A stretch of 52,511 nt of DNA from Thiofilum flexile DSM 14609 (GCF_000380185.1 NZ_KB904760.1:1-52511), one strand, 5' to 3'. Counted from the first letter of the stretch, positions 20,263 through 30,296 are shown. A program made the numbers and translations. Notes: a model not told the origin generated them from the sequence alone.

Positions 20263-21543
20263 CTAACTAAACATCCCTTTGAGCATAAAGAAGAATAAAA
20301 TCGAGAGTATCGCGCCCATGGGTAAAGTCACCATCCATGATAATAAAATACCGCCCATCACCCGCAAATCAATAGCGGCAATCCCTCTGGCAATCCCGAC
20401 CCCTAATACCGCTCCGACTAGGGTATGTGTAGTCGAAATAGGAATACCTGTATAAGACGCCATAACTACGGTTAACGCCGTACCAAATTCAGCCGAAAAG
20501 CCACGTGTTGGAGTTAGTTCGGTAATTTCCGTCCCTACGGTTGCAATCACCTTATAGCCTAGAGTCGCTAAACCAATCACAATCCCAATCGCACCGACCA
20601 ATAAAATCCACGAAGGAACTGCAGCCTTAGCCTCCACGGCTCCGCTTTGCACCACACTTAAAACAGCCGCCATCGGGCCTACAGCATTCGCTACATCATT
20701 AGAACCGTGGGCAAACGCCATAGCAGAGGCAGTGAAAATCATCATGACCGCAAAAATTCGCTCGACATTGGCATACTGAGAACCCCGACGTGCCGTGGTA
20801 CTATTGGTATCGGCAGTCTTGAGCTTGACGCGATTAATTAATAAATAGCCGATTAATGCTACAATCATCCCCATCCCTAAAGCGACGGCTAATTCAGCCT
20901 CATTGCTAAAATGGACTCCGACATATTTCAGCCCTTTCTTTAATGTCAATAAAGATAAAATAAAGCCCACTAAAAATAGATATAAGGGGCCAAAACGACG
21001 CGCATTTTCGAGTGGATTAGGCGTATCAATAATCAACTTTTGAATACTCATAAACACCGCAAAGGCCATGATTCCCGCCAATAGCGGAGAAAATACCCAG
21101 CTCATTGCAATGGAGGCAACATTGCCCCAATCCACCGCATGTGTCCCGACTCCAACAGCGGCGAATCCGACAATCGCCCCCACAATCGTATGCGTGGTGG
21201 AAACAGGCCAGCCTTGTTGAGTAGCGACTAATAACCATACTCCCGCCGCCAATAACGACGCGAGCATCCCCCACACCACCAGATCAGGGTGAGCGGCAAA
21301 AGCCTCTGGCTGTACCAAACCTTTGCGGATGGTTTCGGTCACTTCTGCACCGGCTAAATAAGCACCAGCAAACTCAAAAATGGCGGCAATAATCAAGGCT
21401 TGTTTAATGGTAATGGCCTTAGAACCGACCGAAGTCGCCATAGCATTGGCGACATCATTCGCACCAATCCCCCAAGCCATAAATAAGCCAAATACGGCGG
21501 CTAATAGAATATAAAGGTTCATACCCTCAAAGATAAAATCCAT
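20263..21543 (-). CDS. pit: Low-affinity inorganic phosphate transporter, Pit family
   Basis: 426 aa, 10-12 transmembrane helices. The two PiT signatures are present: GANDVANAMATSVGSKAIT near the N-terminus and GSNDVANAVGPMAAV in the second half, with repeated ISTTHT-type motifs (PVSTTHTIVGAIVG and PISTTHTLVGAVLG). It imports metal phosphate with protons. It lies 11 bp after the DUF47 gene, with which it forms an operon convergent to pst. Confidence 0.93.
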   Translation of the reverse strand: MDFIFEGMNLYILLAAVFGLFMAWGIGANDVANAMATSVGSKAITIKQALIIAAIFEFAGAYLAGAEVTETIRKGLVQPEAFAAHPDLVVWGMLASLLAAGVWLLVATQQGWPVSTTHTIVGAIVGFAAVGVGTHAVDWGNVASIAMSWVFSPLLAGIMAFAVFMSIQKLIIDTPNPLENARRFGPLYLFLVGFILSLLTLKKGLKYVGVHFSNEAELAVALGMGMIVALIGYLLINRVKLKTADTNSTTARRGSQYANVERIFAVMMIFTASAMAFAHGSNDVANAVGPMAAVLSVVQSGAVEAKAAVPSWILLVGAIGIVIGLATLGYKVIATVGTEITELTPTRGFSAEFGTALTVVMASYTGIPISTTHTLVGAVLGVGIARGIAAIDLRVMGGILLSWMVTLPMGAILSILFFFMLKGMFS

Positions 21544-21554
21544 TAGAGCACTCC

Positions 21555-22235
21555 TTAATTGGCTAACATAAGCTGTAAACGACTGCCCACACGCTGAGCA
21601 TCATCGGCGACATTGCCCATCCAATCGATTAAGCGATAGGTGAACATGACATCGGTTGGACGTAGGGAATCCTCTAAACTAAATAGTTGCTGACGTAACT
21701 TAGCTTGCATCTGATCGGTTTCGTTTTCGATTTTATCCAAGGTCTGAATCATCGCTTCGACATGGCCTACTTCACGCCCTCTAAAGCCACTTTCTAATAA
21801 ATCATCTAACTCATTAATAATTTCTAGTGCTTGCTTTACGGCATCGGTGCAGCGCATGGTAAACTGTAAAAACGGTTCTTGTAGGGTAGTGTCTAACACC
21901 ATTTTTCGCCCGACGATTAAGCCGGCAACGTCCTTAGCAAGATTAATGATTTTATCCTGCATGAGTAGCACATCTAGCAAATCACGGCGATCCATGGGCA
22001 TGAATAAACTGCGCGGTAAGTGGTGGCGTAGGGCTTTTTTCATGACATCGGCGGCATGCTCACTCGCTACAATTTTTTGATGGGCGGCGACTACTGCGGC
22101 TTCGTCTTTGTGGTTCATGGCTTGCACAAGAGGTACTAAGTGTGTGATACCTTCATAGACACCCGCCATGTGCTCTTGTAGTGGTCGAATGGGGGACTTA
22201 CCGAATAGACTCGATATATAACTCTTAGCGACCAT
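21555..22235 (-). CDS. PhoU-like DUF47 protein, Pit accessory
   Basis: 226 aa, all-helical TIGR00153/DUF47 family related to PhoU. Conserved stretches are SPIRPLQEHM and MDRRDLLDVLLMQDKIINLAKDVAGLI. These proteins are almost always paired with Pit transporters and are thought to regulate them. It is the first gene of the pair with pit. Its role is known only by association. Confidence 0.9.
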   Translation of the reverse strand: MVAKSYISSLFGKSPIRPLQEHMAGVYEGITHLVPLVQAMNHKDEAAVVAAHQKIVASEHAADVMKKALRHHLPRSLFMPMDRRDLLDVLLMQDKIINLAKDVAGLIVGRKMVLDTTLQEPFLQFTMRCTDAVKQALEIINELDDLLESGFRGREVGHVEAMIQTLDKIENETDQMQAKLRQQLFSLEDSLRPTDVMFTYRLIDWMGNVADDAQRVGSRLQLMLAN

Positions 22236-22401
22236 AATTCACCTCTCTTAAGGTTGGGGTAAGTGGCGCATTATCTGCAACTTAGTAAGGGAATAAAAGG
22301 CTTATGACCATTTTGTTATACCAAATCGCAAACGCTTTGTTGCGCGATCAAATAATATTAACGTCTAGCACATTATTGATCACTCCAATAGGAAAGCTCT
22401 C

Positions 22402-23625
22402 TTGAATAATAGTGTAGTGATCATTGGCGGGGGGCCTGCGGGACTCATGGCGGCGGAGCAAATCCTACAAGCGGGCTTTAAGGTCGATTTATACGATGCC
22501 ATGCCTACCGTGGGGCGTAAGTTTTTGCTGGCGGGTATTGGCGGGCTGAATATTACTCACTCGGAGCCTTTGGCAACTTTCGTAACTCGCTATGGAGCAA
22601 GTGAAGCACAGCTCACTCCCCTCTTACAACAGTTTGATAACCAAGCTTTGCGAGCATGGTGTCAGGATTTAGGGATTGAAACTTTTGTTGGTAGTTCAGG
22701 GCGCGTGTTTCCAAAAGAAATGAAGGCAGCCCCTTTATTACGTACTTGGCTAGCTCGCCTCAAACGTCAAGGGCTACAGCTACACACCCGTCATCGTTGG
22801 CTCGGTTGGAATGAGGCTCAGGAGATTATTTTACAAAACACCGAGACAACCTTCACACGTCCGTATCAGGCATTAGTGCTGGCATTAGGTGGGGCGAGTT
22901 GGAAAAAGCTCGGCAGTGATGGTGCGTGGTATCCACTCCTCGCCGCAAAAAACGTGGCACTTCATCCTTTTCAGCCTGCTAATTGTGGGTTTTTAGTGAA
23001 TTGGAGCGAGTACCTAAAAGAACATTGTGCGGGTCAACCACTCAAATCCATTACCTTAAGCTTTACCGATCTAGAGCAACAGACTGAAACCCGCAAAGGC
23101 GAACTCATGCTCACCTCACGCGGGGTTGAGGGTAGTCTGATTTATGCTTTTTCAGCGCGTTTGCGGGATTACTTGCTACATCATGGCTCAGCCACGTTTT
23201 ATCTAGACCTTTGCCCTGATTATACTCAAGAGGCACTGATACGGCTGTTACAAGCGAAACCGCAAGCTAAAAGTTGGGGGGCTTATCTCAAAGCTAAGCT
23301 TAAATTAGATAAGGCTAAAAGCACTTTATTTTTTGAGTATCTGACTCAACCGACGGACATTACCAGCATGTGTCAACTCTTGAAACATCTGCCTATTACG
23401 GTGACAGCAACCACACCGTTAGATGAGGCGATTAGTACCGCAGGTGGCGTGAGTTGGGAGGCTCTAGATAGTGATCTACAGCTTAAAGCATTGCCCAAGG
23501 TTTTTTGTGTGGGCGAGATGCTCGATTGGGAAGCTCCCACCGGCGGGTATTTGCTTAATGCCTGTTTCGCCAGTGGCAAACAAGGCGGGTTAGGGGTGGT
23601 TAGGCAGTTAACTGCTGCTGATTGA
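22402..23625 (+). CDS. FAD-dependent oxidoreductase, HI0933/BaiN-like (PP_4765 type)
   Basis: 407 aa starting with TTG at 22402, preceded by AGGAAAG. The N-terminus is a Rossmann FAD site, VVIIGGGPAGLMAAEQIL. GRKFLLAGIGGLNITHSE is the family signature, and the C-terminus has GEMLDWEAPTGGYLLNACFASGKQGG, which closes the FAD site. The substrate of this flavoprotein group is not established. It stands alone, divergent from the pit operon. Confidence 0.85.
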   Translation: MNNSVVIIGGGPAGLMAAEQILQAGFKVDLYDAMPTVGRKFLLAGIGGLNITHSEPLATFVTRYGASEAQLTPLLQQFDNQALRAWCQDLGIETFVGSSGRVFPKEMKAAPLLRTWLARLKRQGLQLHTRHRWLGWNEAQEIILQNTETTFTRPYQALVLALGGASWKKLGSDGAWYPLLAAKNVALHPFQPANCGFLVNWSEYLKEHCAGQPLKSITLSFTDLEQQTETRKGELMLTSRGVEGSLIYAFSARLRDYLLHHGSATFYLDLCPDYTQEALIRLLQAKPQAKSWGAYLKAKLKLDKAKSTLFFEYLTQPTDITSMCQLLKHLPITVTATTPLDEAISTAGGVSWEALDSDLQLKALPKVFCVGEMLDWEAPTGGYLLNACFASGKQGGLGVVRQLTAAD

Positions 23626-23661
23626 AACTAACGCCTTTTATTTCTTCTCTATCTATCCTAG

Positions 23662-23685
23662 AATGTATTTCAATTGAAATACATT
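23662..23685. promoter_or_regulatory. 24-bp perfect palindrome, operator of the dinJ-yafQ pair
   Basis: The 24 bases read the same on both strands, centred on CAATTG at 23671-23676, with arms AATGTATTT and AAATACATT. It ends 14 bp before the antitoxin start. Antitoxins of the RelB/DinJ type bind such palindromes through their N-terminal ribbon-helix-helix to repress their own operon. Confidence 0.8.
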
Positions 23686-23699
23686 TCGAGAAAAGTCAC

Positions 23700-23948
23700 A
23701 TGAAAACCGCTATTATCAATGCTAGGGTAGTTCCCGAACTCAAACAGGATGTGGAAGACATTCTGTCTCGCCTAGGTATCACCACTACCCAAGCTATTGT
23801 TATGTACTTTGAGCAAATCAAACTCAATAACGGCATTCCCTTTGCCCTGCGTCTCCCTAATGAAGAAACCATTGCAGCAATGAAGGCTGCTCGTAGCGAA
23901 AAAGGTGAACCTGTTACCCTTGATCAACTACGCGATAGCCTCACCTAA
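23700..23948 (+). CDS. dinJ: Type II antitoxin, RelB/DinJ family
   Basis: 82 aa from the ATG at 23700. A longer frame starting at 23622 would run through the operator and is rejected. The N-terminal part (INARVVPELKQDVEDILSRLGITTTQAIVMYF) is the ribbon-helix-helix DNA-binding and dimerisation region of DinJ, followed by a toxin-binding tail. The stop TAA shares one base with the toxin ATG, as is usual for coupled pairs. Confidence 0.9.
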   Translation: MKTAIINARVVPELKQDVEDILSRLGITTTQAIVMYFEQIKLNNGIPFALRLPNEETIAAMKAARSEKGEPVTLDQLRDSLT

Positions 23949-24220
23949 TGGCGCTTTCACTTACGCGGCTGAAATCCTTTATTAAGGACAGCGAAAAAAT
24001 CAAACTCACTGATAAACATTTTACTCGGTTTGTGGAATACCTTTATTTGCTATCCCAAGAGCATCCCCTACCTGCAGAAGCCAAAGACCACGCGCTCAAT
24101 GGCGAATGGGTAGACTTTAGAGAGTTTCATATTAGCGGCGATGTGCTAGTGATCTATCGCATTGAAAATGATTCAGTCAAACTAGTACGGATTGGTAGCC
24201 ACAGTCAACTATTTGGTTGA
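23948..24220 (+). CDS. yafQ: Type II toxin, YafQ/RelE-family mRNA interferase
   Basis: 90 aa with the compact RelE fold. The ending LVRIGSHSQLFG keeps the catalytic histidine of YafQ (here His85), and HALNGEWVDFREFHISGDVLVIYRI matches the family core. YafQ cuts mRNA in the ribosome, mainly at in-frame lysine codons in E. coli. Coupled to the antitoxin by a one-base overlap. Confidence 0.9.
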   Translation: MALSLTRLKSFIKDSEKIKLTDKHFTRFVEYLYLLSQEHPLPAEAKDHALNGEWVDFREFHISGDVLVIYRIENDSVKLVRIGSHSQLFG

Positions 24221-24247
24221 GAAGGTATATATTTACATTGCTCACCC

Positions 24248-25696
24248 TTATTTTCTTTTTAATGATGTTTTCTTAGTATTAATTAGACTAAGATATACTT
24301 TTCCAGTAGTTATTGCATCATCATAAGCTCTATGAAAATTAATACCTTTAATATCAAAATAAAAAGCAAGATCCTGTAGTTTATGACTTGTCAAATGTGG
24401 GAGTTTTCTACGTGCTAAATCCAATGTATCAATAAAATGATTCTCTATAATAAAACCATATTTATCTGCATAACGCTTTATAAATCTCTCATCAAAACTT
24501 TTATTATGAACAACAATATCCAAATTATTAATAAATCTCATAAAACGAGGAAAAACATAGTCCATTGTCGGTCTGCCAATAAGCATTTGATTAGTAATAC
24601 CTGTTATTTTTTCTACTAATGGAGGAATAGTTCTATCTGAATAAATCAATCCTCCAAACTTTCTTTTAGCATAGCCATTCTCAAATAAAATAGCAGCTAT
24701 CTCAATAATCTCATCATTATTAGAAAATCCTGTAGTTTCAATATCAACTACTACAAATACACCACCACGCCTTATCTTTTTAACCTTCTCAGCATTGGTA
24801 ATTTTATGCGAATGCTGCTTGCTATGACAAACAACGCATAAAGTTATCAAGTTATTCAAATTATGAGTACCACAATAATCCAAGTGGATGATATGGTGAA
24901 CATCTAACCCTCTGTGTTGGTAAGTTTCGCCACATAGCTGACACTGGTGTTTGTCTCGCTTTAAAATTGCTAAATTTACCTTCTTGCGCTCATCATCTAA
25001 CAATCTTTCTAAAACACTACCATCCCCAGTTATAAACCCAAGATGATAAGCCCTAATAAGTTTTGCTATCCAAGCAATACCAAAAGTGAAAGTTTCTGAA
25101 TTGTAGTTATTAATTATAATACGCTTGAATAGCAAACTATTTGCATCATCCTTATCATTAACAATAGATTCTATCCAACTCGATAGCTTTTCATCAATAT
25201 ATTGACTTTTATTAGCTATAAAATTATCACGCTCAATTTTAAGCTTCTCCAATAAAAGCAATACATCTTTCTTATTTTGCTGATAGATTTTTATTTCATA
25301 ATGGTATAAATTATCAAAAACCGACATTTGTGTTTTAAATATTTTTTCTTTATTAAATATAGACCAATACATACCTTTTAAAATACCAATACTATTTTTA
25401 GTCTCTACCTCTGCTAGCCTCATAACCTCATCCATGTTTGGCTCTTTGGGGAGTAATGGCATTGATTTTAAAGAGTATCTACCTTCAGTAATTTCGTACT
25501 CATAGTTAAACTCAACTATATCATTTTTATACTCATTAATAATTGACTCAATGGTAAAAATACTCCATTGTGCTGAGCGAAGCATTTTTCCATATTTATT
25601 AATATCATTAATACATCTTTGACATATAGAAATATTATCAATAGTAAACTTTACTATTGTGAAATTTAGGCAAATACTGCAATAGTCATGACTCAT
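24248..25696 (-). CDS. HNH endonuclease fused to a DEDDh 3'-5' exonuclease
   Basis: 482 aa, clearly more AT-rich than its neighbours. The N-terminus has CxxC pairs (Cys6/Cys9 and Cys25/Cys28) that could bind zinc, then about 200 residues with no recognised fold. An HNH domain follows at about 245-292: CQLC (252-255), DVHHIIHLD with His267-His268, Asn near 280, CVVCH (287-291). A DnaQ-like exonuclease occupies about 313-470, with DIETTG (Asp318, Glu320), HNKSFDERF (Asp402) and HRAYDDA (His455, Asp459/460). All catalytic residues of both nucleases are kept. The combination is unusual. The AT-rich composition and the toxin-antitoxin pair beside it point to recent transfer. A defence role is possible but not shown. 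Confidence 0.8.
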   Translation of the reverse strand: MSHDYCSICLNFTIVKFTIDNISICQRCINDINKYGKMLRSAQWSIFTIESIINEYKNDIVEFNYEYEITEGRYSLKSMPLLPKEPNMDEVMRLAEVETKNSIGILKGMYWSIFNKEKIFKTQMSVFDNLYHYEIKIYQQNKKDVLLLLEKLKIERDNFIANKSQYIDEKLSSWIESIVNDKDDANSLLFKRIIINNYNSETFTFGIAWIAKLIRAYHLGFITGDGSVLERLLDDERKKVNLAILKRDKHQCQLCGETYQHRGLDVHHIIHLDYCGTHNLNNLITLCVVCHSKQHSHKITNAEKVKKIRRGGVFVVVDIETTGFSNNDEIIEIAAILFENGYAKRKFGGLIYSDRTIPPLVEKITGITNQMLIGRPTMDYVFPRFMRFINNLDIVVHNKSFDERFIKRYADKYGFIIENHFIDTLDLARRKLPHLTSHKLQDLAFYFDIKGINFHRAYDDAITTGKVYLSLINTKKTSLKRK

Positions 25697-25999
25697 ATAC
25701 TAATTCATAACACATCTTAATGACTGGTTAAGACTGCAATATGCCAACTAATTACTGGCTAGACAATAGTCATTATGCTCAAACCTAAGAATCATCAATA
25801 CAAATCTTAAGAAAATTTTAATTCTATTAAATTATTAGCACTTTTTGGGTAGCTCTCCTTGGTTTTGCTCACAGTACATGCCTCAAAACAAGATCATGTA
25901 CCGTAATTTGTACCGTGTAACAGGCTATGTAATCAAGTGTAACAACTCATTCAGAGCTTATTAAATCAATAAGTTACACAGCCTGTAAAACACTATGAT
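25697..25999. other. 303-bp AT-rich gap between the nuclease fusion and lysS
   Basis: The only structure seen is a 13-bp inverted repeat with one mismatch, 25920-25932 against 25974-25986, enclosing a smaller CTTATT/AATAAG hairpin. It lies just after the lysS stop (minus strand) and may end that transcript. The rest is unexplained, and the nuclease promoter should be here. Confidence 0.4.
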
Positions 26000-27502
26000 C
26001 TATTCCGGACGCATATGTGGGAATAAGATCACATCGCGGATCGACGGTGCATTAGTAAACAACATCACCAAGCGATCAATACCAATCCCTTCGCCTGCGG
26101 TCGGTGGCATACCATACTCTAGCGCCCGCACGAAATCGGCATCGTAAAACATCGCTTCATCATCCCCCGCCTCTTTCTCACGCACCTGCTGTAAGAAACG
26201 CTCGGCTTGATCCTCGGCATCATTTAATTCCGAAAAACCATTGCCAATCTCACGCCCACCGATATAAAACTCAAAGCGGTCTGTGACAAAAGGATTACCA
26301 TCCTTAGCCCGCGCTAAAGGTGACACTTCTGCCGGATGCTCCATGACAAAGGTAGGCTGTTGCAATAAATGCTCAACGGTTTCCTCGAAAATAGCGATTT
26401 GCACCTTACCCAAACCATCACTCTCTTTGACGTGAATCTGTTTACGTTTGGCGACTTCGCGGGCGGATTCAAGGTTATCAATCTGCTCAGCGGTTACCTC
26501 AGGATTGTATTTTAAAATCGCATCCCGAATTGTAATACGCTCAAAGGGCTTAGCAAAATCAAATACTTGATCTTGATATTTGACCTCAGTTGTACCTAAT
26601 AAATCCTGTGCTAGCCCTTTAAATAGGCTCTCGGTTAAATCCATCAGATCGTGATACGTCGCATAGGCTTGGTAAAACTCAATCATGGTAAACTCAGGGT
26701 TATGGCGTACCGATACCCCTTCATTACGGAAATTGCGATTAATTTCAAATACCCGCTCAAAGCCGCCTACGACTAAGCGCTTGAGGTATAATTCCGGTGC
26801 AATCCGTAAATACATCGCCATATCAAGCGCATTATGATGTGTCACAAACGGACGCGCCGCAGCCCCGCCTGGAATCACTTGCAGCATAGGCGTTTCGACT
26901 TCTAAGTATTCGCGTTGAATAAAGAAGTTACGAATATAGCTAATGATTTTAGAGCGCATACGGAAGGTATGGCGCGACTCATCATTCATAATCAGATCGA
27001 GATAACGTTGACGATAACGCTGCTCTTGATCAGTCAGGCCATGAAACTTTTCGGGCAATGAGCGCAACGCTTTAGTCAGTAAACGAATGCTTTTGACTTT
27101 AACCGATAATTCGCCCGTTTTAGTCTTAAATAGCACACCTTCTGCGCTAATGATGTCGCCTAAATCCCAATGCGCAAAGTCATGAAAAGCTTCTTCGCCC
27201 AAGGTATTTTGCTGTACATAGAGCTGAATTCGCCCTGAAGTATCGGACAGCGTGACAAAGCTAGCTTTACCCATCATGCGACGCAACATGATACGTCCGG
27301 CGACAGTCACTGGGATGGTATTAGCTTCAAACCATTCCTTGTCATGTTCGCCATACTGAGCGGCTAGTTCAGCCGCTTTATGCTCACGCACGACCTCATT
27401 AGGAAAAGCATTCCCTTTTGCCCGTAAAGCTTTCAATTTTTCACGGCGCTGCGCCATGAGTTGATTATCATCGTGATGATCGTGATTAGTCGTTTCACTC
27501 AT
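26000..27502 (-). CDS. lysS: Lysyl-tRNA synthetase, class II
   Basis: 500 aa. The N-terminal OB-fold anticodon-binding domain (about 60-180) contains [21 protein letters not shown]. The class II core has motif 2 [23 protein letters not shown] and motif 3 [12 protein letters not shown]. It charges tRNA-Lys. It lies 15 bp after prfB, and prfB-lysS is the same operon order as in E. coli. Confidence 0.97.
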   Translation of the reverse strand: MSETTNHDHHDDNQLMAQRREKLKALRAKGNAFPNEVVREHKAAELAAQYGEHDKEWFEANTIPVTVAGRIMLRRMMGKASFVTLSDTSGRIQLYVQQNTLGEEAFHDFAHWDLGDIISAEGVLFKTKTGELSVKVKSIRLLTKALRSLPEKFHGLTDQEQRYRQRYLDLIMNDESRHTFRMRSKIISYIRNFFIQREYLEVETPMLQVIPGGAAARPFVTHHNALDMAMYLRIAPELYLKRLVVGGFERVFEINRNFRNEGVSVRHNPEFTMIEFYQAYATYHDLMDLTESLFKGLAQDLLGTTEVKYQDQVFDFAKPFERITIRDAILKYNPEVTAEQIDNLESAREVAKRKQIHVKESDGLGKVQIAIFEETVEHLLQQPTFVMEHPAEVSPLARAKDGNPFVTDRFEFYIGGREIGNGFSELNDAEDQAERFLQQVREKEAGDDEAMFYDADFVRALEYGMPPTAGEGIGIDRLVMLFTNAPSIRDVILFPHMRPE

Positions 27503-27517
27503 TGTATTTAATCCGTT

Positions 27518-28613
27518 TTAGAGTCCGCTTTTGAGGCTGGCTTCAATAAAGCGATCAAGGTCGCCATCGAGTACTGCTTGGGTATTAGAGGTTTCAACAC
27601 CAGTACGTAGGTCTTTAATGCGCGATTGATCCAACACATAAGAACGTATTTGGCTGCCCCAACCCACATCTGACTTGGTTTCTTCTAAGGCTTGCTTTTC
27701 TGCATTACGCTTGAGTAGCTCTAACTCATAGAGCTTGGCGCGTAGCTGCTTCATGGCAGTGTCTTTGTTTTGGTGTTGAGAGCGTCCGTTTTGACACTGC
27801 ACTACCGTATTGGTCGGTAAATGGGTAATACGTACCGCTGACTCAGTACGGTTAACGTGCTGCCCACCTGCACCCGATGCCCGATAGACGTCAATGCGTA
27901 AATCAGCCGGATTAATATCAATTTCAATATTGTCATCAATCTCAGGGGCCACAAACACACCTGCAAAGGATGTATGCCGTGCTCCAGCGGAGCTAAACGG
28001 TGACTTACGTACTAAGCGATGCACACCCGTTTCGGTTCTAAGCCAACCAAAAGCATATTCACCCTCAAAGCTAATCGTGGCACTTTTAATCCCCGCCACA
28101 TCGCCCGGAGAAACCTCGATGAGTTCGGTTTTAAAGCCTTTAGCCTCACCCCAGCGCAAATACATGCGCAAGATCATTTCAGCCCAATCTTGTGCCTCGG
28201 TGCCACCCGCACCAGACTGAATATCAAGGAAGGCATTATTCGGGTCTAATTCACCGGAAAACATACGCTGAAATTCAAGCTTTTCCACTTGCTCTTGAAT
28301 ACCATTAAGCTCGGTATTCACCGCCTCGACGGTATCCTCATCTTGCTCAGCTTCCGCCATTTCGAGAAGTTCATTCGCATCACTGAGTGCTGTGGTCATT
28401 TTATTAATGCCACCGACAATCGTGTCTAATAAGACCCGCTCCTTACCCAAGGCTTGAGCGCGGTCGGGATTATTCCAAATGCTAGGGTCTTCTAACTCGC
28501 GGCTGACTTCTTCTAAACGCTCAGATTTGACCTCAAAGTCAAAGATACCCCCTCAGCGCCTCAATACGCTCTTGCAGATCTCTGATACGGCTATAAATCG
28601 GATTGAGTTCCAT
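27518..28613 (-). CDS. prfB: Peptide chain release factor 2, with programmed +1 frameshift
   Basis: The main frame (27518-28450 and upstream) lacks a proper N-terminus. This is supplied from ATG 28611-28613, whose frame ends at the TGA 28539-28541. The junction reads CTT TGA C, preceded by the AGGGGG Shine-Dalgarno-like stimulator (28548-28553), exactly the conserved RF2 autoregulatory frameshift. After the +1 shift the product is 364 aa, the normal length. The codon-recognition SPF and the GGQ peptidyl-hydrolysis motif ([15 protein letters not shown]) are present. It terminates translation at UGA and UAA. It forms an operon with lysS. Confidence 0.96.
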
Positions 28614-28756
28614 GTTAATTCACACTTTATCTACTAATAAAAAGAGCTGGGGATAATACCAAGCTATTCAATAAACTGTAAGCCATTTGGCATTTACCTT
28701 GCATAATTAACCCTGTTAAGCCTAAGACTTTTTAACCTGAATGACGGAGACTAACT

Positions 28757-30223
28757 ATGACTCATGCAGTAGATGAGCAGTTGCCAATCGGGCAATTAGC
28801 AACCTTAGGGTTGCAACATGTTTTAGTCATGTATGCAGGCGCTATTGCAGTACCTCTGATTGTAGGTAAAGCATTACAACTCAACTCTGAACAAATTGCC
28901 CTGTTAATTTCGGCAGATTTATTTGTCTGCGGGATTGCTACTTTAATTCAATCATTAGGCGCTACCCAATGGTTTGGGATTCGCTTACCCGTAATGATGG
29001 GGGTTACTTTTGCTGCCGTAGGCCCTATGGTCGCTATGGCTAAAAACACGCCCGGAATGGAAGGTGCCCAACAAATCTTTGGTGCCATTATTGGTGCCGG
29101 GATTATTTCCATCCTCATTGCCCCAATAGTAAGCCGGTTATTACGCTTTTTCCCTCCTTTAGTGACTGGAACGATTATTTTAGTGATTGGTATTACCCTC
29201 ATGCGCATCGGGATTAATTGGATTTTTGGTAATCCGGTCGGCCCTACAGCCCCCAATATTGTTAATCCAGAATATGCTCAATGGTTAGAGACCGTAAAAG
29301 CTGCTGCGGGTACAACTATTCCTCCTGCTCCAGAAGGACTGGCTTTAGCGGCGAGTGTACCTAATCCTAAATACGCTACCCTGACTAATATCAGTATTTC
29401 AGCCCTAGTATTACTCTCTATTTTACTCATTGCTAAATATGCCAAAGGCTTTTTAGCCAATATTGCGGTATTACTAGGGATTATCATTGGCGGGGTATTC
29501 GCAACCTTATTAGGCATGATGACTTTTGAAAAGGTCGCGCATGCGTCTTGGTTTGCTTTAATCAAACCTTTGCAATTTGGCATGCCTATTTTTGATCCCT
29601 TGCTCATTTTGACTATGACCTTAGTCATGATTGTGGTCATGATTGAATCAACAGGTATGTTTCTCGCCTTAGGTGCTATGACCGGGCGCTCGGTTGATCA
29701 ACCAGCTTTAGCGCGTGGTTTACGCACCGATGGTTTAGGTACCTTAATTGGCGGCCTATTCAATACTTTCCCCTATACCAGCTTCTCCCAGAATGTCGGC
29801 TTAGTGGCGGTAACAGGTATTAAAAGCCGTTTTGTTTGTGTCATGGGCGGGGTTATTCTAATCCTATTGGGCTTAACGCCTAAAATAGGCGCTTTAGTTG
29901 AATCCCTACCGATTGCGGTATTAGGCGGAGCGGGTTTAGTTATGTTTGGTATGGTGGCTACAACTGGCATTCGGATTTTGGCGAGTGTGGATTTTAGCAA
30001 TCGTCATAATGCCCTGATTGTCGCGGTGTCTATTGGTATAGGCATGATTCCACTGATTGCCCCTAATTTTAAACAATGGTTGCCTCACGCTATTCACCCC
30101 TTAATTGAGTCGGGTATTATACTAGCCTCATTTAGTGCTGTGTTATTAAATTTATTTTTTAATGGCGCTCAAAAGGATTTAACTGCAATACTCCACGCGA
30201 GTGCTCAGAGCGATGCAGTATAG
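28757..30223 (+). CDS. NCS2-family nucleobase:cation symporter (uracil/xanthine/urate permease)
   Basis: 488 aa, about 12-14 transmembrane helices. The family core shows QHVLVMYAGAIAVPLIVG near the N-terminus and the signature TFPYTSFSQNVGLVAVTGIKSRFV in the middle. The form is closest to the xanthine/uric acid branch (UacT, PbuX) rather than UraA, but this is a judgement. The next gene is a RutR-like regulator on the same strand, so control by pyrimidines or purines is likely. Confidence 0.85.
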   Translation: MTHAVDEQLPIGQLATLGLQHVLVMYAGAIAVPLIVGKALQLNSEQIALLISADLFVCGIATLIQSLGATQWFGIRLPVMMGVTFAAVGPMVAMAKNTPGMEGAQQIFGAIIGAGIISILIAPIVSRLLRFFPPLVTGTIILVIGITLMRIGINWIFGNPVGPTAPNIVNPEYAQWLETVKAAAGTTIPPAPEGLALAASVPNPKYATLTNISISALVLLSILLIAKYAKGFLANIAVLLGIIIGGVFATLLGMMTFEKVAHASWFALIKPLQFGMPIFDPLLILTMTLVMIVVMIESTGMFLALGAMTGRSVDQPALARGLRTDGLGTLIGGLFNTFPYTSFSQNVGLVAVTGIKSRFVCVMGGVILILLGLTPKIGALVESLPIAVLGGAGLVMFGMVATTGIRILASVDFSNRHNALIVAVSIGIGMIPLIAPNFKQWLPHAIHPLIESGIILASFSAVLLNLFFNGAQKDLTAILHASAQSDAV

Positions 30224-30267
30224 CCTGATAATATATTAATCTATTTTTATAAAAAAATCTTATTATT

Positions 30268-30296
30268 CTACTCGGCTACCTATTAGAGTCGAGTAG
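30268..30296 (+). terminator. Weak hairpin after the permease gene
   Basis: CTACTCG (30268-30274) pairs with CGAGTAG (30290-30296) over a 15-base loop, about 45 bases past the permease stop. There is no clear T-run, so it is only a candidate. Confidence 0.35.

Noticed and set aside
23622-23699. N-terminal extension of the antitoxin frame
   Set aside because: It would place coding sequence over the operator palindrome; ATG 23700 gives the normal DinJ length.
29278-29640. 120-codon minus-strand frame inside the nucleobase permease
   Set aside because: Antisense of transmembrane helices; low-complexity shadow.
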